Assembly: GCA_040752295.1 (NCBI GenBank)
Contig: JBFMFE010000115.1
Span: forward strand, 1 to 6,459
DNA length: 6,459 nt
Direction of reading: 5' to 3'
Source of the DNA: JBFMFE01 sp040752295
GTDB taxonomy: Bacteria > UBP15 > UBA6099 > JBFMBQ01
Below the pieces are notes generated by a model. It was not told the origin of the DNA. It did not search any database and saw only the letters and a list, made by a program, of their open reading frames with translations. Shown here piece by piece: positions 1-6,061 of this stretch. Position 1 is the stretch's first letter; every line of letters begins with the position of its first letter. The translations under genes were made by a program, and so were the position numbers.

Positions 1-324
1 TCACCCCGCCCTGGCTCGGCGGAAAACCCCTGCGGATCGTTTTCACACCATGACCGCCACAGCCAAACCACGCCAAAAACTAGACCTGATTATGACGGTG
101 AAACCTTCCGCGAAAATCGGTGTTCAATCAAGGAAATCACAACGGTTCATCTCCCCGGGACTTTCTGCGAATCTCTGATTCAATGGAATACCACGTCGTG
201 CTGCGAGCGAAAAACTCCACACCGAGGTCATATAGAGTTTCAGCTTCTTCACAATTTCATTTTACTTCAATCCGGGATTTCCTTCCAGCGCGGCGGTTTG
301 AATAAGCCAACTTCACCACATAGT

Positions 325-365
325 ACGAAAAAACAATGAAAATCAATGTTCTTTTATTTTTTCGT
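325..365. repeat. A/T-rich inverted repeat
   Basis: ACGAAAAAA at 325-333 is perfectly complementary to TTTTTTCGT at 357-365, leaving a 23-nt loop. On the minus strand the left arm would end a transcript in a run of U, but the stem is A/U pairs only, so a terminator function is uncertain. It lies directly beside the GC-rich nested repeat at 364-420. Confidence 0.4.
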
Positions 366-420
366 GCCCCTGCCCCTGCCCGTGTGCGTGCCCGGTTTTT
401 AATGATTCGGGCAAGGGCAC
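364..420. repeat. Nested GTGCCC/GGGCAC inverted repeat
   Basis: Two nested pairs are visible: GTGCCC (364-369) with GGGCAC (415-420), and TGCCCG (389-394) with CGGGCA (408-413). The left arm region also contains a short tandem of TGCCCC units (365-380). The function is unknown. It could fold in either transcript and so might be a late terminator or a genome-repeat fragment. Confidence 0.4.
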
Positions 421-449
421 CTGCCTAACGCCCCATCGGGGCAGGCAGG
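420..449. repeat. CCTGCCT/AGGCAGG hairpin
   Basis: The outer stem CCTGCCT (420-426) pairs with AGGCAGG (443-449). The inner stem GCCCC (430-434) pairs with GGGGC (438-442) around a 3-nt loop. Bases 427-429 form a small bulge. The arm sequence recurs in the two hairpins near 6256-6344 on the far side of the gene cluster, which suggests a dispersed palindromic element. Confidence 0.5.
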
Positions 450-492
450 CGCCACGCACAGGCAGGCTGACTTTCAGTTCTACCGGATCACA

Positions 493-562
493 CGGAACCG
501 GGCAATAGCCGGGAAAAAACGGGTATCGTACAGGGAATATCGAAGGTTTGATCCCGGTTCCG
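493..562. repeat. 10-bp perfect inverted repeat with 50-nt spacer
   Basis: CGGAACCGGG at 493-502 is the exact reverse complement of CCCGGTTCCG at 553-562. The 50-nt spacer contains several GGG runs. The arms are long enough to fold in RNA or to serve as paired protein sites. No open reading frame is associated with it. The function is unknown. Confidence 0.4.
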
Positions 563-618
563 CGGAAAAGGCCTGATCACGCCGGAAGCGGCGAAGGCGC
601 GCGGCAACGGGCAGATAA

Positions 619-673
619 GCCCCGGTCGCGCGCCGGGGCGTCCGGGGATGCCGGGCGGTTCCGCGCGGACGCC
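619..673 (-). terminator. Two overlapping GC stems after the last gene
   Basis: Reading leftwards from the stop codon at 673-675, CGGACGCC (666-673) can pair with GGCGTCCG (637-644). A second stem pairs CCGGGGC (633-639) with GCCCCGG (619-625) around a 7-nt loop. The stems share bases 637-639, so they exclude each other. The second stem sits about 34 nt past the stop and is followed on the minus strand by TTATCTG, a poor U tract. It is therefore a candidate terminator or RNA-stabilising 3' structure rather than a textbook intrinsic terminator. Confidence 0.4.
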
Positions 674-1224
674 TAAACGGACAGCTCGGGTTCGAGGGTG
701 AAGTAGAAGGCGAAACGCGGTTCCTCGCCGATCATCAGGTTGCCCCTTCCGAGGTAGAGGTTCGGGTTCACCCTGCGGAGTTCGTCGCGCACTTTCCGTA
801 TGGGGAGCGGGTTCTTGTCGAGGTCGTAGTCCAGGACGAGGCAGTCGCCGCTGTCGTACTCGGAGGGTTCGGTGCGGGTGGTGAATTTGAAGAGTTTGAT
901 CGGCGAATTGAGGCTGACGAAGAGGTTTCTGCCCCCGAGGCAGTTCTGCTCCTCGTCCATCTCGAATTCCTTGCCTTTCCACATGAAGAGAGGGCTTGAG
1001 GCGTAGAGCGCCCATACCTTTCTGAGGGCTTTCGGGACGTAGTCGTGAACCGGGCTTGCGAGCGCCAGCCCCCTGAAGGTTCCCCTCAACTGCTCGGGAT
1101 CGGGCGCCTGCGCCTTCGAGAAGATTTCGTCGAGCCGGTCGAGTTCCATCTCCTGAAGTTCTTCCGCCGTGAGCATTTCAAGGTCTATTTCGGGATTCGC
1201 TTCCTCTTGTTCCGGTGAAGCCAC
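673..1224 (-). CDS. Uncharacterised small protein (183 residues from GTG)
   Basis: The function is unknown. The first 45 residues are very acidic and probably helical, with many E, L and M residues. The rest looks like an alternating beta protein. Visible landmarks are a WKGKEF motif mid-protein, an LVLDYDLDKNP segment, then RKVRDELRR and LYLGRG, ending in strands such as FAFYFTLE. There is no signal peptide or membrane segment, so it is probably cytoplasmic. The W-x-G-K plus late Asp/Gly-rich strand pattern loosely recalls small ligand-binding beta-barrel families, but this is an impression, not an assignment. The GTG start at 1222-1224 is chosen because AGGGGGGGG lies 6 nt upstream. The ATG at 1243-1245 would give 190 residues, but it would use that G run as codons and has no ribosome-binding site. 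The gene follows the LptC/LptA-like gene by 72 nt and seems to have its own promoter. The stop is TAG. Confidence 0.85.
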   Translation of the reverse strand: MASPEQEEANPEIDLEMLTAEELQEMELDRLDEIFSKAQAPDPEQLRGTFRGLALASPVHDYVPKALRKVWALYASSPLFMWKGKEFEMDEEQNCLGGRNLFVSLNSPIKLFKFTTRTEPSEYDSGDCLVLDYDLDKNPLPIRKVRDELRRVNPNLYLGRGNLMIGEEPRFAFYFTLEPELSV

Positions 1225-1230
1225 GGAGTA

Positions 1231-1239
1231 CCCCCCCCT
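1231..1239 (-). promoter_or_regulatory. G-rich ribosome-binding site deciding a GTG start
   Basis: On the minus strand AGGGGGGGG is followed by six bases and then GTG (1222-1224). That is ideal Shine-Dalgarno spacing. It argues for the GTG start rather than the in-frame ATG at 1243-1245. The run of eight G is also a likely slippage site for replication or sequencing. Confidence 0.6.
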
Positions 1240-1257
1240 GTCCATAGAGTTTCAGGC

Positions 1258-1288
1258 AGTATATCATATTTCCGGCGGAGGGTTTCAA
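1258..1288 (-). promoter_or_regulatory. Likely sigma-70-type promoter for the small gene
   Basis: On the minus strand there is an extended -10, TGATATACT (1258-1266), one base off the TATAAT consensus in its core. TTGAAA lies upstream at 1283-1288. The gap is 19 bp to TATACT, or 17 bp to the overlapping GATATA (1260-1265). Transcription would begin around 1251-1253. That leaves a leader of roughly 28 nt before the GTG, but only a few bases before the ATG, which again favours the GTG. The -35 lies just downstream of the stop codon of the preceding gene. Confidence 0.5.
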
Positions 1289-1296
1289 GAATATTT

Positions 1297-3957
1297 TTAT
1301 TTTTCCCCGTCCCCGCCTGTTTTCACTTTAGCCTTGCCGGCGACGTCGTCGAACGCCTCGAGGGTCTTCGTTTTTCCGTCGTACAGGACGCGGCGGGCGC
1401 GGAGGGCGCGTTCTTTTTCGTCATTGATTTCGACGTGTTCCTCGAGGAGGGTTTTTTTGTTTTTGTCGTCGTGCCAGACCCTGCCGGCTTTGACGGTGCT
1501 TTCGCCCTGGGTCACCGAGACGCCCCCGGAGAGCAGGGTTCTCTTTTCGCCGTAGTTCGACTCCATTTCGCCGGCGAGGAGGTCCACGCGCCCCCTGGCG
1601 CGTTCTTTTACGTCTTCCTCCTCTTCTTCGCCGATGAGACCTTTTTCAAACAGCCAGTCGCCGCGGGTCTGGTGAAGGCGGACTTTTCCGGCGGCTGTTA
1701 TTCTCTTGAGTTCGCCGAAGAATTCGACCCTGTCCGCTTCGAGGCGGCGGTCCTGCTGCGTGACGACGACGTTTCCCGCGAGGAGGAAGTGATCGCGCTC
1801 TTCGTCAAGGTGCGCCTCGTCGCATTCGGCGTCGGCGGCGTCTCTGGCGACCTTCCAGAATCGTTCGTCCTTCTCCTCGTCAACGTAGCCTTTCTCCCTG
1901 AGCCAGTCTCCGTTGTCCTGGTGCATCCTGACGCCGCCCGAGAAGTCGTATCTGCCCGCGTCCGCGTCGAACCTGAATTTCTGCGCCGCGATCCATCGTC
2001 CCTTCGAGGTGATAACCGGACTGCCGCCGGCTTCGCCCCTCATGTGTTCCCAGTTGTAGGCGACCTCGCCGCATTTGAGGGTGAACGGCTCGATTTCCTT
2101 TTTATCTTTCGTCGCTTTCCTGCCGCCGTGGGAAATCACGACCGCGCCGGAGAGCGCGGCGTCGCGGGTCTCCCAGTTGGCGAGCAGTTTTTCCGCGGTG
2201 CTCCGCGCGTACCTGTCCACTATGGTGACCCCGTTTTCAGCCTCGATGGTTTTTTCCTTGTAGTTTATTTTGAGGAGCGGCGCAGTGAAGACGACGTCCC
2301 TGTAGCGAAGGATGACGTCGCCCCTTGCGGTGAGGACGTCCGTTCTGCGGTTGTGGTCGAGGAGGTCCGCCGCGACGGAGACCCTGTCTTTTTCGATGCG
2401 TCCGCGTTCCTCTTCATCGCCGTCGCGCTCGCGGAAGAATTTCTCGATGTCGTCCCTGTGTTTTTCCTCGGGGAGGAACTCCGAGCGCGCGTTTCCGAGG
2501 GCGGTGAACCGCTCGTCCTCTTCATCGTATATGAAGATGTCCGCCGCGATGGACTCTTCCCCGTCGGCGGCGAGCGGGGTTCCGAAGACCCGCCAGGTTT
2601 TCACGTCGGCGGCGTACTCGGCGGAACTCCCCAGGAGTGAGCGTTCCTTCTGGAGCACGTTGACCGTTCCGGAGGCGGAGATGTCGCCCGTGTCGAAGTT
2701 TATTTCTGCGCCCGCGGAGGAGATCGTGGTTTCGTCCCGCGCGATTTTCTTCGCTCTCTCCGGGGCGTCCTCCGCGACGATCTTCTCCGCGATCAGCCAG
2801 TCGCCGCGGGTCTGGTGAAGGACCACGCCGTCGAGGAGCGTCGCGAGATCGGACTTTGTGTTGAAGAGCGCCCTGCCGGCTCTGCCGTCGAGGTTTTCCT
2901 GTGTCATGACCACTTCGCCGGGAGCTTCCACAAAGCCCTGTTTCCACGTGTAACGGGCTTCGTCGGTCGTGAAGAAGACGTCTTTTTTCTGAAGGGACTG
3001 CGCGAGCCTGCTCTTTCCGGGGTCGGGTTCCTCGGGCTTCCGCCTTATCCATACGTCCGTGCGGGCGACGGCGGACTTGTTTTCGAAATTGATGAGCAGT
3101 TCCCTCGAGCGCATTTCGAACCTGTCGGTGTCGATGAGGACGAGGTCGGCGGGCGGCTGCCGGGGGTTTTCGTCCGGCGGGATGATCGCCGGCGGCGCCG
3201 TTGACAGGCAGTTCAGGCGTTTTTCCCTGCCGTAGTAGCGCATCTCGTCGGCGCGCGCGGTGAAGTTTTTGAGGTATTTTCTTTTCACGCCCGCCTCGTC
3301 GAGTTCCTTTTTCACCTTTTGCGAGCCGGATTCCTCTATATCGGGGAGGAAGGCGCGGGCGTTGCCGCGCAGCGTGACCAGTTCCATGTCCTCGCCCTCG
3401 CTTTCCAAGCTGTCCGCCGAGTAGGTGTTGCCGTCCAGCCGGGTTCTGACCGTTTTGGGGATGACAAGCCTTTTGCCCCTGCCGAACCAGTGGACGCGCG
3501 CGGCGTTGAAGTAGTCGCCGTTTTCCGAGCGGAAGCGGACCGGGGCGTTGACGATCACCTCTTCGAGCTTCGAGTTGTAGAGGGCGCTCTTCGCGGTGAA
3601 GCGGAACGGGGGCTTTTTCTCCCTGTAAAGCGTTCCGTCGGCGATGCCGGAGAAGGTGTAGACTTCGCCCCTGCTGTCGAGGCGCACCTCGCGCGCCCGG
3701 AGTTTCCATTTCAGACTGGAGCGCGTTTCGACGAGCGGCACCGTTCTGCCGTCGAACGCCGCCGTGCGCGCTGCCGGCGCCCCGTCCGCCGCGCCGCTTT
3801 TGTAAACGTGGACGGTGAGTCCTTTGAAGACGACGGAGTCCCTCGGCGGCGGAATGTACCGGCTGATGTCACGCACGTAAAAGTAAATTCCGGCGGCGAC
3901 GAGGGCGATGAACAGGACGACGGCAACGGGTTTTTTGATCGGCCTGACTGAACTCAT
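1297..3957 (-). CDS. lptC: LptC-like protein fused to multiple LptA/OstA-like beta segments
   Basis: This is probably a periplasmic bridge for lipopolysaccharide export. In the known Lpt system LptC sits in the inner membrane with LptB2FG and hands LPS to LptA. Residues 10-28 form a single hydrophobic helix after a basic N-terminus, as in bitopic LptC. Residues about 38-200 match an LptC-type jelly roll: SLKWKLRARE, GEVYTFSGI, a PPFRFTAKSALYN stretch, then paired strands. Residues about 225-870 repeat OstA-like signatures such as GEVVMTQ, GTVNVLQ, GNVVVTQ and GVSVTQ, each followed by A-D/E-x-V/A-type strands. At 886 residues it is several times longer than E. coli LptC or LptA (about 190 each). 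Two GNARxFLP blocks (198 and 488) and three HQxxGDWL blocks (381, 679, 762) reveal internal duplication with charged inserts. No LptD C-terminal barrel is seen. The ATG has no clear Shine-Dalgarno, and no in-frame alternative start lies directly upstream. The stop is TAA. A standalone OstA-repeat protein is the alternative reading. Confidence 0.88.
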   Translation of the reverse strand: MSSVRPIKKPVAVVLFIALVAAGIYFYVRDISRYIPPPRDSVVFKGLTVHVYKSGAADGAPAARTAAFDGRTVPLVETRSSLKWKLRAREVRLDSRGEVYTFSGIADGTLYREKKPPFRFTAKSALYNSKLEEVIVNAPVRFRSENGDYFNAARVHWFGRGKRLVIPKTVRTRLDGNTYSADSLESEGEDMELVTLRGNARAFLPDIEESGSQKVKKELDEAGVKRKYLKNFTARADEMRYYGREKRLNCLSTAPPAIIPPDENPRQPPADLVLIDTDRFEMRSRELLINFENKSAVARTDVWIRRKPEEPDPGKSRLAQSLQKKDVFFTTDEARYTWKQGFVEAPGEVVMTQENLDGRAGRALFNTKSDLATLLDGVVLHQTRGDWLIAEKIVAEDAPERAKKIARDETTISSAGAEINFDTGDISASGTVNVLQKERSLLGSSAEYAADVKTWRVFGTPLAADGEESIAADIFIYDEEDERFTALGNARSEFLPEEKHRDDIEKFFRERDGDEEERGRIEKDRVSVAADLLDHNRRTDVLTARGDVILRYRDVVFTAPLLKINYKEKTIEAENGVTIVDRYARSTAEKLLANWETRDAALSGAVVISHGGRKATKDKKEIEPFTLKCGEVAYNWEHMRGEAGGSPVITSKGRWIAAQKFRFDADAGRYDFSGGVRMHQDNGDWLREKGYVDEEKDERFWKVARDAADAECDEAHLDEERDHFLLAGNVVVTQQDRRLEADRVEFFGELKRITAAGKVRLHQTRGDWLFEKGLIGEEEEEDVKERARGRVDLLAGEMESNYGEKRTLLSGGVSVTQGESTVKAGRVWHDDKNKKTLLEEHVEINDEKERALRARRVLYDGKTKTLEAFDDVAGKAKVKTGGDGEK
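1651..1677 (-). repeat. 27-bp direct repeat copy inside the Lpt-like gene (C-terminal copy)
   Basis: This 27-bp stretch is identical to 2794-2820 and encodes the LHQTRGDWL motif near residues 761-769. A diverged copy lies at about 1900-1926 (MHQDNGDWL). Identity across silent positions suggests recent duplication or gene conversion. Confidence 0.8.
2794..2820 (-). repeat. 27-bp direct repeat copy inside the Lpt-like gene (central copy)
   Basis: This copy is identical base for base to 1651-1677, about 1.14 kb away in the same gene and reading frame. It encodes LHQTRGDWL near residues 380-388. Such repeats could recombine to remove or add internal jelly-roll segments. Confidence 0.8.
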
Positions 3958-4121
3958 CAGGACATCATTTTCGCCGGGATTCCATGGAAATGCAAAGGAG
4001 TCGCGGGCGCCGGTTCCGGCGGGCGGTTCCCTGCCGCGGGCGCGGCGGTGCGCGGCGGTTTACGCGGCGGGGGGAGGCTGTGCGTCGGGCGCTGTTTTTT
4101 GTCCGGCGATCAGGGTTCCGC
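3958..4121. other. 164-nt spacer between the 553-residue gene and the Lpt-like gene
   Basis: The stretch is very rich in C and G in its right two thirds, with several short self-complementary pieces (for example GCCGGTTCCGGC at 4009-4020). It contains a perfect 10-bp palindrome, TTCCATGGAA (3980-3989), about 23 nt upstream of the Lpt-like start. I see no convincing -35/-10 pair and no U-tailed terminator. Co-transcription from the upstream gene is therefore possible but not shown. Confidence 0.5.
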
Positions 4122-5783
4122 TTATTGCGGTTTTGCGGGGGGGGCGGCGGGTATGGAGAGAGGGACGTAGGCGTCGAAGAACTGCCGGAGTTTCTGTTCG
4201 GCGATGCGGTTGACCGCCGGCACGTCGCAGCCGGCGACGGCGCCCACGCCCTCGTGAAAGAGGAACGAGAGTACGTGGCGGACGTAGTACGTCCGGAAGG
4301 CGCGCTGCTTGATGAGGGCGCTGGACTTTGTCGGAAAAATCTGCCAGAGCGGCTTTGAGCTTGATATTTTGGATTTTCTGCCGATCACGGCGAAGCCCAC
4401 GCCCTGCTTGTCGAAGATTTCTTTAGGGGTGTCAATCCAGAGAGAGTACCTGAAGTCCGCGAGCGCCGAGAGGACCTGCTGAAGGGGCGTGGTTTCCGGC
4501 GGGCAGACCGCGGGCAGTATGATGAGGTTGTTCGCGTATTCGTAGCATCCGAGTCCTTCGCCCTCGATCACCAATACGTCGGGCTTTTTGCGGATCGATA
4601 TGCCGTCCATATACAGGTCGAAGTCGAGGTGACCGCCGAATATGAACCTGTCACATCCGGCGAGCTCGGCTATGAGCCGGGACGCCGTTTCCGCGGTGAC
4701 GCGTTCCCGAGGCGCGGACGGGGGTGTACGGGGGGGTTCGCCGTCGCCGCCCTCCGTTCGCTGAAGGAAGGCAGGCTCGGGTTCGGCGCGCCGGAACCTG
4801 TCGAAGAAGTAGTCGCTGCCGACCTTCTTGGCGCCCATTGTCAGCGCCTGTTCGACCAGTTTCACGTCGTTGATCATCTTTTTTCGTATCGTGTTAGGGG
4901 AAAGACAGTGCATTACGGCGCTGATGAGTCCGTTCTCCGACTCGACGAGCCTGTCGCCGTCGAGGCTGAACCTGACGCGCCTCTCCGTGTATCCCCCCGT
5001 CTCGTGCCGCTCCGTCGCAAGCGGTCTGTACGTCGAGTCGCGCAGCCGCGAGTATTTCTCCTCGAGAAATTGCGAGACCCCGCTGAAATACGTCATGTCG
5101 TGGACCTTTTCGGACGCGCGGACGTGTTTCAGCGTCTGGTTGGGCGGGAATGCCTTCTTTGTCCCCGAAAAATTGTCCACCCGCCGGACGCCGTATTCTT
5201 TCTCGACGTGCTCCCGGATTTTGACCCGCAGCGGTTCCTCGTAGTCCCCGTCTACGAGCGCGTCGTTTTCCCACAGTTCGTACCTGTCAACCTCCGCGGC
5301 GCGCGTGGTGTGAAGCGGCTCGGGCACGGGCGCGTCACTGTCAGGCGCGCGGGTGAAACCGCAGGCGCCGTCGAGGAATGCCTTTTCCGGGGGGGTGAAC
5401 CGCAGCCTCTTTTCCATGTTCTCGATGGCAAAATCCGCCCGGCGCCAGAGCTTGAGCGAGACCAGCAGGGACAGCGTCCTGAACCAGCATTTTGTCGCCG
5501 CGTCGCGGTCGTTTTTCTCCAGCGCTTCGGAGGACAGCGACCTGATCCGGTTCAGCTCCTTCGAGGCGTCGAGTACGTGGCGCTGAAACGGCGTGAGCGA
5601 ACGCAGATACCCGATAAGCTCGCTTCGCTTTCCCTTGAGCTTTTCGAGCCGGGCGTGCAGTTCCCCAAGCCGGACCCTCTCACCGCCGCCCGGCTCGGAG
5701 GCGTCCGCGATATACGTCTCGAGGACGTAATCGAGGAACGGGGAGGATTTCGCGTCCTCCGCCGCCCTGTCGCCGGTACCCAT
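4122..5783 (-). CDS. Uncharacterised 553-residue protein
   Basis: I do not recognise the family. There is no signal peptide and no clear membrane segment, so a cytoplasmic protein is likely. Residues about 37-130 look fully helical and rich in Leu, Lys, Arg and Glu, resembling a coiled-coil or TPR-like bundle (ARLEKLKGKRSELIGYL, then LWRRADFAIENMEKRL). Residues about 160-330 are mixed and charged. A Pro/Glu-rich linker lies near 333-360. Residues about 362-540 look like a compact alpha/beta domain, with strands CDRFIFGG, DLYMDGISI, PDVLVIEGEG and ANNLIILPAV, then helices around LQQVLSALADFRYSLWID and YYVRHVLSFLFHEGV. No nucleotide-binding or catalytic motif is evident. The HEGVG stretch is not a metalloprotease HExxH. 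The ATG has AGGGGG 8 nt upstream and a promoter about 100 nt further up. The stop is TAA. It precedes the Lpt-like gene, but its link to LPS transport is only positional. Confidence 0.85.
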   Translation of the reverse strand: MGTGDRAAEDAKSSPFLDYVLETYIADASEPGGGERVRLGELHARLEKLKGKRSELIGYLRSLTPFQRHVLDASKELNRIRSLSSEALEKNDRDAATKCWFRTLSLLVSLKLWRRADFAIENMEKRLRFTPPEKAFLDGACGFTRAPDSDAPVPEPLHTTRAAEVDRYELWENDALVDGDYEEPLRVKIREHVEKEYGVRRVDNFSGTKKAFPPNQTLKHVRASEKVHDMTYFSGVSQFLEEKYSRLRDSTYRPLATERHETGGYTERRVRFSLDGDRLVESENGLISAVMHCLSPNTIRKKMINDVKLVEQALTMGAKKVGSDYFFDRFRRAEPEPAFLQRTEGGDGEPPRTPPSAPRERVTAETASRLIAELAGCDRFIFGGHLDFDLYMDGISIRKKPDVLVIEGEGLGCYEYANNLIILPAVCPPETTPLQQVLSALADFRYSLWIDTPKEIFDKQGVGFAVIGRKSKISSSKPLWQIFPTKSSALIKQRAFRTYYVRHVLSFLFHEGVGAVAGCDVPAVNRIAEQKLRQFFDAYVPLSIPAAPPAKPQ

Positions 5784-5791
5784 CCTGTGCG

Positions 5792-5797
5792 CCCCCT
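5792..5797 (-). promoter_or_regulatory. Ribosome-binding site of the 553-residue gene
   Basis: AGGGGG on the minus strand lies 8 nt before the ATG at 5781-5783. It is the same G-rich type as the site before the small gene. An ATG at 5803-5805 lies further up but is out of frame. Confidence 0.5.
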
Positions 5798-5805
5798 GTT
5801 CTCAT

Positions 5806-5832
5806 CCGCCGCGCGGGATATCGCGCGGGCGG
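5806..5832 (-). promoter_or_regulatory. Strong GC hairpin in the leader of the 553-residue gene
   Basis: CCGCC (5806-5810) pairs with GGCGG (5828-5832), and GCGCG (5811-5815) pairs with CGCGC (5822-5826). This gives ten pairs with a one-base bulge at 5827 and a six-base loop (5816-5821). It lies between the predicted transcription start near 5883 and the ribosome-binding site. It might modulate translation or RNA stability. There is no U tract after it, so it is not an obvious attenuator terminator. Confidence 0.5.
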
Positions 5833-5889
5833 TCCCGTCAGCCGCGGGTCACCGCTGTAATGAACGAGACGAGTTTTTTCAGACAGCAA

Positions 5890-5919
5890 ATGATACCATT
5901 GAGCCGCCCCGGCGGTCAA
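5890..5919 (-). promoter_or_regulatory. Sigma-70-type promoter of the 553-residue gene
   Basis: On the minus strand TTGACC (5914-5919) is followed 18 bp later by TATCAT (5890-5895), which is preceded by TGG, making an extended -10. Each hexamer differs from its consensus by only one base. Transcription would begin around 5882-5884, giving a leader of about 100 nt that contains the GC hairpin. This may be the promoter for the following Lpt-like gene as well. Confidence 0.6.
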
Positions 5920-6061
5920 TCGGCGCGGCGCATGACTCTATCGTTTCATAAATCCCTCAGTTTCTCAAGCGGGTTACGAGGGGGGGACTGGACGTTTCTC
6001 TGCAAAAGCCGGACCTCACTCAAAGTGAATTCCCGTTTTTACCCCGCTGCTCGTCACTACA

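Larger units (their letters stand above)
1..672. other. Left intergenic region without a convincing gene
   Basis: No open frame here has both a plausible start and convincing protein character. The first 360 bases are visibly richer in A/T than the three genes. From 360 on, the stretch is packed with inverted repeats (325-365, 364-420, 420-449, 493-562, 619-673), described separately. A short GTG frame at 120-305 on the plus strand lacks a ribosome-binding site. A minus-strand frame at 137-256 reads like a protein fragment but has no start codon; it may be a decayed remnant. The 3' untranslated region of the small gene ending at 673 must extend into the right end of this stretch. Confidence 0.6.

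Noticed and set aside
120..305. Plus-strand 61-codon GTG frame
   Set aside because: No ribosome-binding site precedes it, the composition is not distinctive, and it competes with an opposite-strand frame of similar quality.
361..480. CRISPR-like array of GC-rich repeats
   Set aside because: The repeated words are short (6-10 bases), irregularly spaced and palindromic, with no constant-length spacers and no cas gene.
488..1015. Minus-strand 175-codon frame overlapping the small gene
   Set aside because: It overlaps the better-supported frame, has R/P-rich composition, and runs through the inverted repeats after the gene.
232..1255. Shared 12-base word ATAGAGTTTCAG at 232-243 and 1244-1255
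   Set aside because: About one 12-base match is expected by chance in a window of this size, and the flanks do not align.
1435..2640. Plus-strand 401-codon open frame opposite the Lpt-like gene
   Set aside because: Its protein is a mirror of GC-rich codons, dominated by V, F, E and R, and shows no family signature. The opposite strand has a membrane anchor and recurring OstA-type motifs.
2522..3709. Minus-strand 395-codon frame inside the Lpt-like gene
   Set aside because: It is out of frame with the real gene and extremely rich in R, G and P, typical of a frame-shifted shadow.
3980..3989. TTCCATGGAA palindrome upstream of the Lpt-like gene
   Set aside because: A single 10-bp palindrome is weak evidence for an operator without a second copy or a clear promoter beside it.
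4629..5951. Plus-strand 440-codon open frame opposite the 553-residue gene
   Set aside because: It is an antisense shadow with R/V/P-rich composition. It runs through the promoter and leader of the minus-strand gene, and no good ribosome-binding site was seen.
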